From contig CAVBUH010000030.1 of the NCBI GenBank assembly GCA_963598415.1, positions 62,001-126,000 of the forward strand: a stretch of 64,000 bases of DNA, written 5' to 3'. The DNA is from Colimorpha_A sp900556615 (GTDB taxonomy: Bacteria; Bacillota; Clostridia; Oscillospirales; CAG-272). The notes beneath the pieces were generated by a model. It was not told the origin of the DNA, did not search any database, and saw only the letters and a list, made by a program, of their open reading frames with translations. Shown piece after piece: positions 16,032 through 24,512 of the stretch; positions within the stretch are counted from its first letter, which is position 1; the number at the start of each line of letters is the position of its first letter. The position numbers and the translations under genes are program-made.

Positions 16032-16672
16032 TGAATATAAAAGCTCCTTTTTTTGCCGTTTCCCGACACCGTATCGAAACGGACGGGAAAGGCGTGACTA
16101 CGCTTGTCGGATTTCACGGATGCCCTTTGCGGTGCAAATACTGTCTTAATCCCGAAAGTACAAGCGAAAAAACACCGGTTTTTTGTTTGACTCCGGAAGA
16201 ATTGTATCAGAAGGTCAAGATTGATCAGCTTTATTTTCTCGCAAGCGGAGGGGGAGTGACCTTTGGTGGGGGAGAACCTCTTCTGTACACCGATTTCCTG
16301 AAAAAGTTCAGAGAACTGTGCGGGAGAGATTGGCGTCTCTGTGCCGAAACCTCGCTTGCCGTTCCCGAAGAAAATCTGAGGCTTGCGGCGGACATTTTCG
16401 ATAGCTTTTTCATTGACTGTAAGGATACCAATCCCGATATTTATTTTCGATATACGGGAAAAAGCAACGAGGGAATGCTGAAAAACCTTTCTCTCCTTGC
16501 TTCTCTTGTTCCAAAGGAGCGGATCACCGTCCGTTTGCCGCTGATTCCGGGTTTCAACTCCGATAGAGACAGAGAAAAAAGCGAAACACTTCTGCGTTCA
16601 CTTGGGATAATTCATTTTGACCGATTTACTTACCGCATATCGGAACAGAAAAAACAATCGATAAGTCTGTAA
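16031..16672 (+). CDS. radical-SAM protein, glycyl-radical-enzyme-activase-like
   Basis: A compact 213-residue radical-SAM enzyme. GFHGCPLRCKYCLNP carries the CxxxCxxC that binds the [4Fe-4S] cluster and S-adenosylmethionine. VTFGGGEPLLY is the SAM-binding GGE motif of pyruvate formate-lyase activases. It lacks the extra ferredoxin-like insert of larger activases and no glycyl-radical enzyme gene is nearby. Its ATG overlaps the stop of the cysteine-rich gene by one base, so the two are translated together. The target could be that protein or a distant glycyl-radical enzyme; the sequence does not decide. Confidence 0.85.
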   Translation: MNIKAPFFAVSRHRIETDGKGVTTLVGFHGCPLRCKYCLNPESTSEKTPVFCLTPEELYQKVKIDQLYFLASGGGVTFGGGEPLLYTDFLKKFRELCGRDWRLCAETSLAVPEENLRLAADIFDSFFIDCKDTNPDIYFRYTGKSNEGMLKNLSLLASLVPKERITVRLPLIPGFNSDRDREKSETLLRSLGIIHFDRFTYRISEQKKQSISL

Positions 16673-16675
16673 TAC

Positions 16676-16722
16676 AAAAAGCAAGAGCTTCTTCGCACAA
16701 CTGCAGCTCTTGCTTTTTTCGT
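16676..16722. terminator. bidirectional terminator between convergent genes
   Basis: GCAAGAGCT and AGCTCTTGC form a stem with A-run and T-run flanks. It serves the radical-SAM gene on the plus strand and fur on the minus strand. Confidence 0.85.
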
Positions 16723-16726
16723 TTTT

Positions 16727-17155
16727 TCAGAGAAGGCCCCGCTTTTTGCAATCTCCGCACACACCGTAAAAAACGGTTTTAGAGCTGTCCACAGAAAAGC
16801 CATGTTCTTCCTGCATATGCTCCGCTATACGGCTCAGTTCCTCACATTCGACATGAATCAGCTTACCGCAGCCTACGCATTTGAGATGAAAATGCTCGCG
16901 GCAGCTTTTCTCATATTCGGTGCCGACAAGCTGATAACAGGCGGCGGTCGTTCCGTCGATAACATATTTTCGCAGATTTCCCGTTTCAGCCAGATGGTCT
17001 ATCATACGGTAAACCGTTGCCTGACCTATCGCATTCCCGCGACTATTCAAGCGTGCCACAATGTCAGAGGCGGTAAAATGCTCCCCGCCAAGCTCCAAAA
17101 TACAGTTTAGTATTTCCTGCCGTTGCTTTGTCTTATATATCTGTTTTTCACTCAT
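16727..17155 (-). CDS. Fur-family metal-dependent transcriptional repressor
   Basis: This 142-residue protein has the winged-helix ATVYRMIDHLAE, the His-rich dimer region EHFHLKCVGCGK, and a second CxxC (CGDCKK) near the C-terminus, so the structural zinc site is complete. Whether it senses iron, zinc or peroxide (Fur, Zur, PerR) cannot be decided. Its ATG overlaps the stop of the upstream amidase gene in ATGA, an unusual coupling of a cell-wall enzyme with a metal regulator. Confidence 0.92.
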   Translation of the reverse strand: MSEKQIYKTKQRQEILNCILELGGEHFTASDIVARLNSRGNAIGQATVYRMIDHLAETGNLRKYVIDGTTAACYQLVGTEYEKSCREHFHLKCVGCGKLIHVECEELSRIAEHMQEEHGFSVDSSKTVFYGVCGDCKKRGLL

Positions 17156-18342
17156 TTTTTTACTTCACTGTTCTTTTTGTTTTTTCTGTTCCCAAGCCAT
17201 ATTGCTATGCACAGAGAGACTGCGGCAATTACGGCGATTGATGTCATTATAATACCGATTCTCTGGGTAGACTTTGCGGAATCGGATACTTCAGGCTCAA
17301 CGAAAGCTTCCCTTTCGGCGATTTCGCTCTCGGAGCGTTTCGACTCGTTTGAGTATGATGGTCCATCGGCAGCCGTGTCTTCAGTGATTATGATATGTGT
17401 TGAAGAGCTGAAATCAGCTGCTGAAGTTTCTATACCTACGGAAGTTTCATCGGGTAATGTATGATTCGATTCGGTTACATTTTCAGGTGTGACAGGTACC
17501 GTGGTTTGAGTGTCTTCCTCTGTACCGGATGAGGCTTGTTTTTCTGTTGTAACCGCAGGAAGTGTAGTATTCTGTTTTGTTTCAAACGATGTTGTTTCGG
17601 CGGCATCTGATCCTGCCGATACTTCGCAGTCAGTTGTTTCAGTCATTGCCTCGGTTGCTTTTGTCGGCGGTTCCGTTAATTCGACCGTTTCAGGCTTTTC
17701 CGGTACTAAGGCTTTTCCGATATAAGCGAGCAGAGCAGAGGCGATGGCGTCGGCAATCAAATCAAATTCTGCGTCAAGCTTAGCGTTCTCCGCTTCGTTG
17801 TTGATAAATCCAAGCTCTATTAATATGGCAGGCATTGCCGTTTCTCTAAGCACCGCAAAATTTGCCTGCTTGACTCCTCTGTTATAAAAGCCCAGTGAAA
17901 CAAGCGAATTTTGTACAGCCGTTGCAATTTTTGCCGCCGGAGAAGCTGGGGAAAGACTCGAATGATAATATACCTCCACGCCGTTTCCGACAGTCGATGC
18001 CGAATTGCGATGGAAACTCACAAAATATTCCGCCCCGACAGCATTGGCATATTGAGCACGCTCGCTCAGACTTACTGCTGAATCATCGGCGCGCGTAAAA
18101 AGCACCTTTTCTCCCGACCTTTGAAGCCGCCGGGCGACCGCAATTGCAATATTGAGATTGTCTGTTTTTTCAAGTCTTCCCTGATAAGTTGCTCCCGGAC
18201 TTGTGCCGCCGTGACCGGGATCAAAAACCCAATAATGTGCCTGTGCCTTTACCATCCCGTTCCGAAAGGGTAAAATAGCAAATATCGCAGTGAGCACTGC
18301 AGCAAGAGAAACAAGCCGAAGTGCCGAAGACGTTTTTTTCAT
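17152..18342 (-). CDS. N-acetylmuramoyl-L-alanine amidase with C-terminal membrane anchor
   Basis: This 396-residue protein has a signal peptide (residues 1-34), then an Amidase_3 domain (about 36-215) with the zinc ligands in VFDPGHGG, the Glu in GRLEKT, the His in VSFHRN and the catalytic Glu in ILIELGFI. A Thr/Glu/Ser-rich stalk of about 120 residues follows, then one membrane helix and a KNRK-rich tail. The enzyme cleaves peptide stems from peptidoglycan. The anchored stalk suggests it works at a distance from the membrane rather than being released. It is co-transcribed with fur. Confidence 0.92.
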   Translation of the reverse strand: MKKTSSALRLVSLAAVLTAIFAILPFRNGMVKAQAHYWVFDPGHGGTSPGATYQGRLEKTDNLNIAIAVARRLQRSGEKVLFTRADDSAVSLSERAQYANAVGAEYFVSFHRNSASTVGNGVEVYYHSSLSPASPAAKIATAVQNSLVSLGFYNRGVKQANFAVLRETAMPAILIELGFINNEAENAKLDAEFDLIADAIASALLAYIGKALVPEKPETVELTEPPTKATEAMTETTDCEVSAGSDAAETTSFETKQNTTLPAVTTEKQASSGTEEDTQTTVPVTPENVTESNHTLPDETSVGIETSAADFSSSTHIIITEDTAADGPSYSNESKRSESEIAEREAFVEPEVSDSAKSTQRIGIIMTSIAVIAAVSLCIAIWLGNRKNKKNSEVKK

Positions 18343-18372
18343 ACTGGTTTTCCCTTAAGATAATTTTTCGTT

Positions 18373-18534
18373 AAGGCGATACCGCACAATGATTGCTGCG
18401 CAGATGCGCCGCCGGATTTTTCGTCAGACGATGCAAATTGAGGAGACAAGAGCGGCTCCTCTGTCGACGAAATTGGTGAAGTATGACGGAATAGAGGCAA
18501 GCATATGCGTTAGCCGTGCACCCGGTATTGCCTT
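18373..18534 (+). repeat. family A repeat whose end supplies a stop codon
   Basis: A 162-bp element bounded by TTAAGGCGATACCG and CGGTATTGCCTTAA. The terminal TTAA provides the TAA stop of the methyltransferase gene at 18533. Confidence 0.85.
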
Positions 18535-19828
18535 AAATGCTGAAATCGGTTACACATTCAACAGCGCTGGTTCCCGGAAACATATCGACAGGCGTTACCG
18601 GCGACATCTTATATCCGGCATTGACAAGCAGGGTGGCGTCTCGCGCAAGCGTTGACGGCTCGCAGGACACATATACAAGCTGCTTCGGTTTTTGTATACA
18701 AAGTCTGTCGATGAGTTCTTTTGACATTCCTTTTCTCGGAGGATCTATCATAATACAGTCGAAGCCGTCAAGGGGTGAATGGAGTGCGTCTGCACAAATA
18801 AACTCTGCGTTTTTAATACCGTTTATCAGAGCATTCCGTCTTGCATTTTCGACAGCGGCAGGGATGATTTCCACTCCCGTCACAGAGAGTTCCGGATACG
18901 CTTTGGCAAAAGAAATGCCTATTGTTCCCGCCCCGCAATAGAGATCCGCTATTTTTTTCGGAGAAGCTGCTGCCGCCCTCTGTATAGCTTCATTATAGAG
19001 AAGCTCAGCCGCTCCTCTGTTCACCTGATAAAATGAAAGGCTCGATATACCGAACCGACAGCCGCAGAGGATATCTTCGATAAGATCTTCTCCGTAAAGC
19101 ACTCTGAGCTTTTTTCCGAGTATCACGTTCGTATTGTCGGGGTTAATATTCAGAATGACACTTTTTATATCGGGGAAGCGTAAAACAACCTCGTCGGTAA
19201 ACGTCCTTTCTTTCGGAAGGGAGTCCCTTTCCGACACAAGGCAAAGCATGATATCCCCTGTCATCTGTCCTCGGCGGAGATAGATATGTCTGATTTTCGC
19301 TCCGCTTTTTCTGATATACTGTGATACAAACGCCGCAATCGGTTCAAAACACGGATCGGAAAGCAGACAGGTATCGCTCTTAATGATATCGTGTGTATGT
19401 CTTGCGTAATAACCGTAGCTTCCGTCAGAGGAGACGGGATACTGCACCTTGTTGCGATAACCGCAGATTTTTCCGTCGGTAAGCACGCCGTTAATTTTCG
19501 CGTCCAAGCGGTTTTTTCTGAAAGCTGACAATACAAAGTTTCGTTTAAGTTCAAGCTCATATTCTCGCTTTATATTCCGAAAGGCGCACCCGCCACATCT
19601 TCCCGATACATCGCAGGCGCTTTTTACGCGGTACGGTGAAGAAAAGATAATTTTCTCAAGTCTTCCTACAGCGTAATCCTTTGCGATTTTGATGAGTTTT
19701 ATTTCAAGACGATCCCCTGTCACGCCTCCGTCTGTAAAGATTGCCATACCGTTCTCATGCGAAATACCGTAACCGAAATTGTTCATGTCGGTTACGTCGA
19801 CGGTGAGGAGTTGATTTTTTTTTAGCAT
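18533..19828 (-). CDS. RlmD/RlmC-type 23S rRNA uracil-5-methyltransferase
   Basis: A 431-residue TrmA/RumA-family enzyme. A TRAM-like N-terminal domain precedes the Fe-S cysteines (CDVSGRCGGC and a later Cys in SDTCLL). The SAM site is ADLYCGAGTIGISFA and the catalytic region is IMIDPPRKG with VSCEPSTLARD, including the nucleophilic Cys. It methylates U747- or U1939-type positions of 23S rRNA; which one is not decided by sequence. The ATG at 19828 is preferred over an upstream TTG. The stop codon comes from an inserted family A repeat, so the last residues may differ from the ancestral protein. Confidence 0.9.
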   Translation of the reverse strand: MLKKNQLLTVDVTDMNNFGYGISHENGMAIFTDGGVTGDRLEIKLIKIAKDYAVGRLEKIIFSSPYRVKSACDVSGRCGGCAFRNIKREYELELKRNFVLSAFRKNRLDAKINGVLTDGKICGYRNKVQYPVSSDGSYGYYARHTHDIIKSDTCLLSDPCFEPIAAFVSQYIRKSGAKIRHIYLRRGQMTGDIMLCLVSERDSLPKERTFTDEVVLRFPDIKSVILNINPDNTNVILGKKLRVLYGEDLIEDILCGCRFGISSLSFYQVNRGAAELLYNEAIQRAAAASPKKIADLYCGAGTIGISFAKAYPELSVTGVEIIPAAVENARRNALINGIKNAEFICADALHSPLDGFDCIMIDPPRKGMSKELIDRLCIQKPKQLVYVSCEPSTLARDATLLVNAGYKMSPVTPVDMFPGTSAVECVTDFSI

Positions 19829-19851
19829 AAATATACCCAACTAACTGTTTG

Positions 19852-21390
19852 TTACCAATATTTTCTGTCAAGCGAGCGGAGCTGTATCGCCTCCGCGATA
19901 TGATTTACCTGAATGGTTTCGCTCTTGTCAAGATCGGCAATCGTTCTTGACAAGCGGAGTATTCTGTCATATCCTCTGCCGGAAAGTCCCATTTTATCGA
20001 AGGCGTTTCTGAGCAGTCTTTCTGCATCGGAGGACAGAGAACAGTATTTTCTGATCTGCCTTGAGCTCAGCGAAGCATTTGAAAAAATCTTTTCTCCGTT
20101 TTCTGCATACCGATTAACCGCAAGTCTTCTTGCTTCGACAACACGCTTCCTGATATCTGCCGAGGATTCCGAAGGGCGGGTGCCGGACAGTTCTTCATAG
20201 GATAAAGGCGGTACCTCAATCTGGATATCGATCCTGTCGAGGAGTGGTCCGCTTATCCGCTGTAGGTATTCCCGGATATCTTTTTTACGACAGGTACACT
20301 GTCTTGTTGGGTGACCGAAATATCCGCACCGGCAGGGATTCATCGCGCACACAAGCATAAAAGAACTGGGGAAGGTTACCCGTCCGGTCGCTCTTGTTAT
20401 CGTGATAGAATGATCCTCAAGAGGCTGACGAAGCACCTCGGTAGACGGTTTTGAAAATTCCGGAAGCTCGTCAAGAAATAATACCCCGTTGTGTGCAAGT
20501 GAAATTTCTCCCGGTATTGGAACAGTGCCTCCACCGGCAAGTGCTACGGGAGAAAGTGTATGATGGGGAGCCCGAAACGGTCTTGCGGTAAGCAGAGAAA
20601 CCCCGTCGGGGAGAATTCCCGCTACGGAATGAAGCTTGGTTGTTCCGATTGCCTCCTCAAAGCTGAGAGGCGGCAAAATGGACGGAAGCCGCTTGGCAAG
20701 CATGCTTTTTCCGGTTCCCGGAGAACCGATCATCAGCACATTATGCCCTCCCGCCGCAGCAATCTCAAGCGCTCTTTTGGCCTTATCCTGTCCTTTTACA
20801 TCGGCAAAATCAAGTTCAAAGCTGTTTATTCCGTTCTCAAAAATACCCATATCGAATATGGTCGGAGACATGAGCACCTCTCCTCTGAGATGTGCAATAA
20901 GTTCTTTCACATTATGTACTCCGTAAATCTCGGCGCCGTCTGTGACAGATGCTTCACCTGCATTTTCGGCAGGAACAAATATTTTTTTCTTTCCTGCATC
21001 TCTTGCCGCCAAGCACATACAAAGCGCTCCTCGAACTCCCCTCACCTCACCGGACAGCGAAAGCTCCCCGATAAAGCAGGTAGATGAAACATCCTCCGGT
21101 AGACGGAGTGCTCCGCAGCTTCCGAGTATTCCTATTAAAAGGGCAAGGTCATAGGCAGATCCCTGTTTCTTTTTGTCGGCAGGCGCCATGTTTACGGTTA
21201 TATCCGCCTCGGGAAATTCAAAGCCGCTGTTTTCAACAGCCGCTTTGATTCTCTCTCTCGCCTCTCTTACCGCCGCGTCGGGAAGCCCGACCACTTCGAA
21301 TTTAGCAAGTCTGTTGGCACAGTTGCATTCGACTGTGACTGAAAATCCGTCTATTCCGTTTAATCCCGCCGAGTACACGGTTTGAAGCAT
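19852..21390 (-). CDS. YifB/ComM-family Mg-chelatase-like AAA ATPase
   Basis: A 512-residue protein with the N-terminal ChlI/Lon-like domain, Walker A GSPGTGKSML, Walker B-like VLFLDELPEF, a cysteine cluster (MNPCRCGYFGHP and QCTC) and the C-terminal Mg_chelatase_C region ending in SLDRKYW. ComM acts as a branch-migration helicase during natural transformation in Gram-negatives; the role in Clostridia is less clear. GGAGG lies 8 nt before the ATG at 21390, which rules out the TTG six bases earlier. It lies 23 bases upstream of the methyltransferase gene. Confidence 0.93.
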   Translation of the reverse strand: MLQTVYSAGLNGIDGFSVTVECNCANRLAKFEVVGLPDAAVREARERIKAAVENSGFEFPEADITVNMAPADKKKQGSAYDLALLIGILGSCGALRLPEDVSSTCFIGELSLSGEVRGVRGALCMCLAARDAGKKKIFVPAENAGEASVTDGAEIYGVHNVKELIAHLRGEVLMSPTIFDMGIFENGINSFELDFADVKGQDKAKRALEIAAAGGHNVLMIGSPGTGKSMLAKRLPSILPPLSFEEAIGTTKLHSVAGILPDGVSLLTARPFRAPHHTLSPVALAGGGTVPIPGEISLAHNGVLFLDELPEFSKPSTEVLRQPLEDHSITITRATGRVTFPSSFMLVCAMNPCRCGYFGHPTRQCTCRKKDIREYLQRISGPLLDRIDIQIEVPPLSYEELSGTRPSESSADIRKRVVEARRLAVNRYAENGEKIFSNASLSSRQIRKYCSLSSDAERLLRNAFDKMGLSGRGYDRILRLSRTIADLDKSETIQVNHIAEAIQLRSLDRKYW

Positions 21391-21479
21391 AGTCAATTCC
21401 TCCGTTGAAATTTTTGAGCAGTCAGAAGAAATATTTCTGCCCTGTTGTCTTTTTTATGAGAAAAGAGTATATTTTAAGA

Positions 21480-21514
21480 GTATAGGCAAAATAGAGTTAG
21501 AATTTTGCCTATAC
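21480..21514. promoter_or_regulatory. 13-bp perfect inverted repeat upstream of yifB
   Basis: GTATAGGCAAAAT and ATTTTGCCTATAC flank a 9-nt spacer, about 90 bases upstream of yifB. There is no T-run, so an operator is as likely as a terminator. Confidence 0.45.
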
Positions 21515-21632
21515 CTTATTTAGGGTACTTTTTGAAAAATCACCCTGAAAAACCGTAAAACTCTAAAAAGGTTCTTAAGAGTGAATCTCTCTAAGCAGGG
21601 CGGAACCCCGCATAATACCTTGTTATCAGTCT

Positions 21633-21814
21633 GTGGGCTATCGCACTAACGTGCGACTGCTCCACGAAGTCGGGTTTTGCGGATGAAATCCGCAATTTTG
21701 ACCATTTAAGTTCATAATAATCCAAAGAAAATACAGTCAAAAACACCCGATTCGGCATTTTCCCGGTCGGGAAACTGTGAAAATGCCGGGCTTGTTGCTT
21801 AACGCAACAGCCGG
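21633..21814 (-). repeat. family C structured repeat, copy 2
   Basis: The reverse complement of the element at 5871-6046: TCGCACTAACGTGCGA, GCGGATGAAATCCGC, the segment around CAAAAACACCCGATTCGG, then a GGCATTTTCCC hairpin and the TTGCTTAACGCAAC stem. Confidence 0.75.
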
Positions 21815-21915
21815 TTGTTTTTTTTGTTTGTTTCTTGAAAAGAAACAGGGTGTGAGCCAGAGCTCAATAAACCATAAGTCTCAATAACAGAGAAAGTAAA
21901 ATTCTATCGTTTTCT

Positions 21916-22890
21916 CTATTTTACATTAAACACATTTAATTCACTGTATAGCGTTTTATATTTTACCGTAATTTCGGAAGCTTTCTTGTCAAGCATCTCA
22001 TTGAAAATCCTCGCACAGTAAGAGGTTCTGAAATCCTCGAAATGATCATCGACATATTCGTTATCAATCGGTAAACGCTGAATGACATAATAAGCATAAC
22101 CCATGTCGATTACTTCGGAAATCTCGTTTTCTTCAAGCTCAAGTACGACGTCCTCAATTTCTTCGGCTATGCTGCCAAGTGTGAAATAGTAACCGTTCTC
22201 CAGCTTTTCCTCCATGGTATCATCTTCGCCGTATTCCGATATAAGCTCCTTAAAGTCATTGCCTGATGCGGCAAGCGCCCGTATCTTTTGGGAGAGGGCA
22301 AGGTTTTCGGATTTATCATCGTTTTCATCATTGGATATCATAATATATCTGATGTTTCTGAAATTAACCGGAATATCGGTAAGGATAATATCATCTCCGC
22401 ACTTAATAATTCCGGATGCTTCACTTGTTACATAATTGTACAAATTGTCCCAGATTATGGTGATTTTCTGCACATATCTGAGGGAATACTCTGTGAGATA
22501 AGAAACGGCGAGGGATTCTTTAAATTTATCCTCTCCTCCAAGCTGTTCCTTGGAGTTTTTAATATAATCATCGATATATTTTTTTTCATCTTTAGTAAGC
22601 CGTATGTCGTATTCCTCCGCGAGCTCTGTAATGGCTTTGTTGCGAAGCAAAGTTTCCATCACAGAATCTGTAAGTTCAAGCTGACCGGTATAATTATTTT
22701 CCCAATAATTATCGTCCTGACCGTATGCTAAGTCATCACGGGTGTTGAGAAAGATATATTTATAATAGTCGTAATAAATTTTCTCTCCGTCAAGAGTGAG
22801 CACTACTCGGCTGTCCTCCGGCTTCACGCCGCAGGAGGTCAGGGATAGTATTAACAGGAAAACGAGGAAAAGAACAAAAAATTTTTTCAT
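21916..22890 (-). CDS. foldase-like peptidyl-prolyl isomerase lipoprotein
   Basis: A 324-residue protein with a lipoprotein signal ending LTSC (Cys20). A SurA-like N-terminal chaperone region follows (about 30-150), then a degenerate parvulin region (RNIRYIMISNDEND, DFKELISEYGED, GYAYYVIQRLP) near 180-290. It should act outside the membrane in folding secreted proteins, as PrsA does. Some parvulin active-site positions look replaced, so enzymatic activity is uncertain. A 50-bp fragment of its signal region is duplicated at 2591-2640. Confidence 0.82.
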   Translation of the reverse strand: MKKFFVLFLVFLLILSLTSCGVKPEDSRVVLTLDGEKIYYDYYKYIFLNTRDDLAYGQDDNYWENNYTGQLELTDSVMETLLRNKAITELAEEYDIRLTKDEKKYIDDYIKNSKEQLGGEDKFKESLAVSYLTEYSLRYVQKITIIWDNLYNYVTSEASGIIKCGDDIILTDIPVNFRNIRYIMISNDENDDKSENLALSQKIRALAASGNDFKELISEYGEDDTMEEKLENGYYFTLGSIAEEIEDVVLELEENEISEVIDMGYAYYVIQRLPIDNEYVDDHFEDFRTSYCARIFNEMLDKKASEITVKYKTLYSELNVFNVK

Positions 22891-22947
22891 AATGCTGCTG
22901 CCTTTATATATTTTATCGGAGCGAAGTCTAAGTTTTCCGTTTTTTCA

Positions 22948-22980
22948 AGAAGCCGCCGCGTTTTCCTGCGGCGGCTTCTT
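22948..22980 (-). terminator. terminator of the Gld-type ABC operon
   Basis: AAGAAGCCGCCGC and GCGGCGGCTTCTT form a 13-bp stem between the DUF4340 gene and the foldase gene. It is followed on the minus strand by a TTGAAAAAA stretch. Confidence 0.75.
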
Positions 22981-22985
22981 AGAAA

Positions 22986-24512
22986 TCAGTTTTTATCGTC
23001 GGAATTGATCGGGAGACCGTTTATCATACGGTCGGTATCCCGGAGAAGCTTTTCTACATTGTCCCGAAGGACATAGAATTCGCCTTTTCCGTTTATTGTA
23101 TAGAAACAACGCCTTGTAGAGTAAGTGTAGAACTTGTATTCAAGGGTTTCCCCGCTGTCAAGTTCAATTATCATTTCAGCAAGAGGAGTCATAGCGTCGG
23201 TATCCGTTGTATCGGAATAATCCTGAAGCCGTATTCCGAGCATAACCTTATAAAGCTGACGGAAATTTTTAACACTGTCGGCGTCATACGGTTTTGCGCC
23301 TCCGTTTTGCTTGATGATAATCGTTTCACCTTCTCCCTCAAGGGTAAAGTAAGCGTCGACATCAAGCTTATCCTCGCCGTTGTCTATTTTACCCTTAATG
23401 GTAATTTTGCTTACATCATTGATATTTTCTCCGAAAAGAGGAGGATCAACGAATTTGAGAAGTCCCCAATTGATAAACGCGGCATTTGAAATGTTAATCT
23501 TGGCAACAAGATTATAAATAAGGGAATATGCGTACATATCTCCATTTTCGTCCTGTTTGCTGAAAGAAATATAGGTGTCGATATCGTCGCATTTATAATG
23601 TATAAGATAATACGGATTTTCAATATCAATGCCGTATTTTTCTTTCAGCATATCGGCGTCGAGTTCATCCACTTCGCTTCCGCAGGCAACCGTTTCCCCG
23701 CCTGAAAAGCTGCCGAATACTTCAAGCAGAGCACTGTAGGTTGACAGATTCGGAGAGTATCCGGAAGGGTATTTCATGTCATATGACATAGTTCCGTCCT
23801 CTTTTCCGCTTTCCTCTGCGGAAAGAGTATCAATCCAAATGAACATTTCACCGTCTTTTATGATTTGGAAATCGTCAACCTTTGTCATATTAGCGGTAGA
23901 TATCGGATAACCGAGGCTCGGCGTAATAAGCGTCCTTACATCGGCAAGAAGCGTTGAGGAAAGACTGGTATCCAGTACATATACGGCTTTTCGCCCCTCA
24001 TACATACAATAATATCCGCCGCCCGTGGGTATGAGATCTCCGATATATACTTTATGGGTGGTACCATCCATCTGTGTGAGAAGATACCAGGCGGGAGAGT
24101 CACTCTCTCCGAGCCCGTAAACAGAAAGGTCTTCGTTCATATCATCGAGGCGTTTCATGGAGAGAGTATATCCAGAGCTTACAACAAGAGAAGAAAGCAT
24201 TTCCAGACTGTAGGGCGCCCCTTCCATACCTTTGATATAGAAGTTGTCATTGTCTCCGTTATAGCCTCTGTAAAAGGTATAGGTGCCGTGCTCATTATGC
24301 ACTTCGATGCTGAGGATATCTGCCTTTTGCGCATGAGGAAACATAAGAATGCGGTTATTGGAACCGAGCACCTCTCCTTCAAGCAGCACAGGCGGTTCGT
24401 CCTCGGTTTCTTCAGTAACAAGCAGGGGTTTAACAAAAACCAAAAAAGCAATCAAAAGTAACACAAATGCCGCCGCGCAAATGATTATGGTGCGTGTTTG
24501 CTTTTTTATCAT
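22986..24512 (-). CDS. DUF4340-family membrane protein of a Gld-type ABC system
   Basis: This 508-residue protein has one N-terminal membrane helix (residues 8-27) and a long extracytoplasmic region with repeats typical of DUF4340 proteins, such as VEVHNEHGTYTFYRG and the VKNFRQLYKVMLGIRL region. Its start overlaps the end of the GldG-like gene by 4 bp (ATGA). In Clostridia such proteins accompany GldA/GldF/GldG-like ABC genes; the substrate is unknown and gliding motility is not implied. Confidence 0.8.
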   Translation of the reverse strand: MIKKQTRTIIICAAAFVLLLIAFLVFVKPLLVTEETEDEPPVLLEGEVLGSNNRILMFPHAQKADILSIEVHNEHGTYTFYRGYNGDNDNFYIKGMEGAPYSLEMLSSLVVSSGYTLSMKRLDDMNEDLSVYGLGESDSPAWYLLTQMDGTTHKVYIGDLIPTGGGYYCMYEGRKAVYVLDTSLSSTLLADVRTLITPSLGYPISTANMTKVDDFQIIKDGEMFIWIDTLSAEESGKEDGTMSYDMKYPSGYSPNLSTYSALLEVFGSFSGGETVACGSEVDELDADMLKEKYGIDIENPYYLIHYKCDDIDTYISFSKQDENGDMYAYSLIYNLVAKINISNAAFINWGLLKFVDPPLFGENINDVSKITIKGKIDNGEDKLDVDAYFTLEGEGETIIIKQNGGAKPYDADSVKNFRQLYKVMLGIRLQDYSDTTDTDAMTPLAEMIIELDSGETLEYKFYTYSTRRCFYTINGKGEFYVLRDNVEKLLRDTDRMINGLPINSDDKN

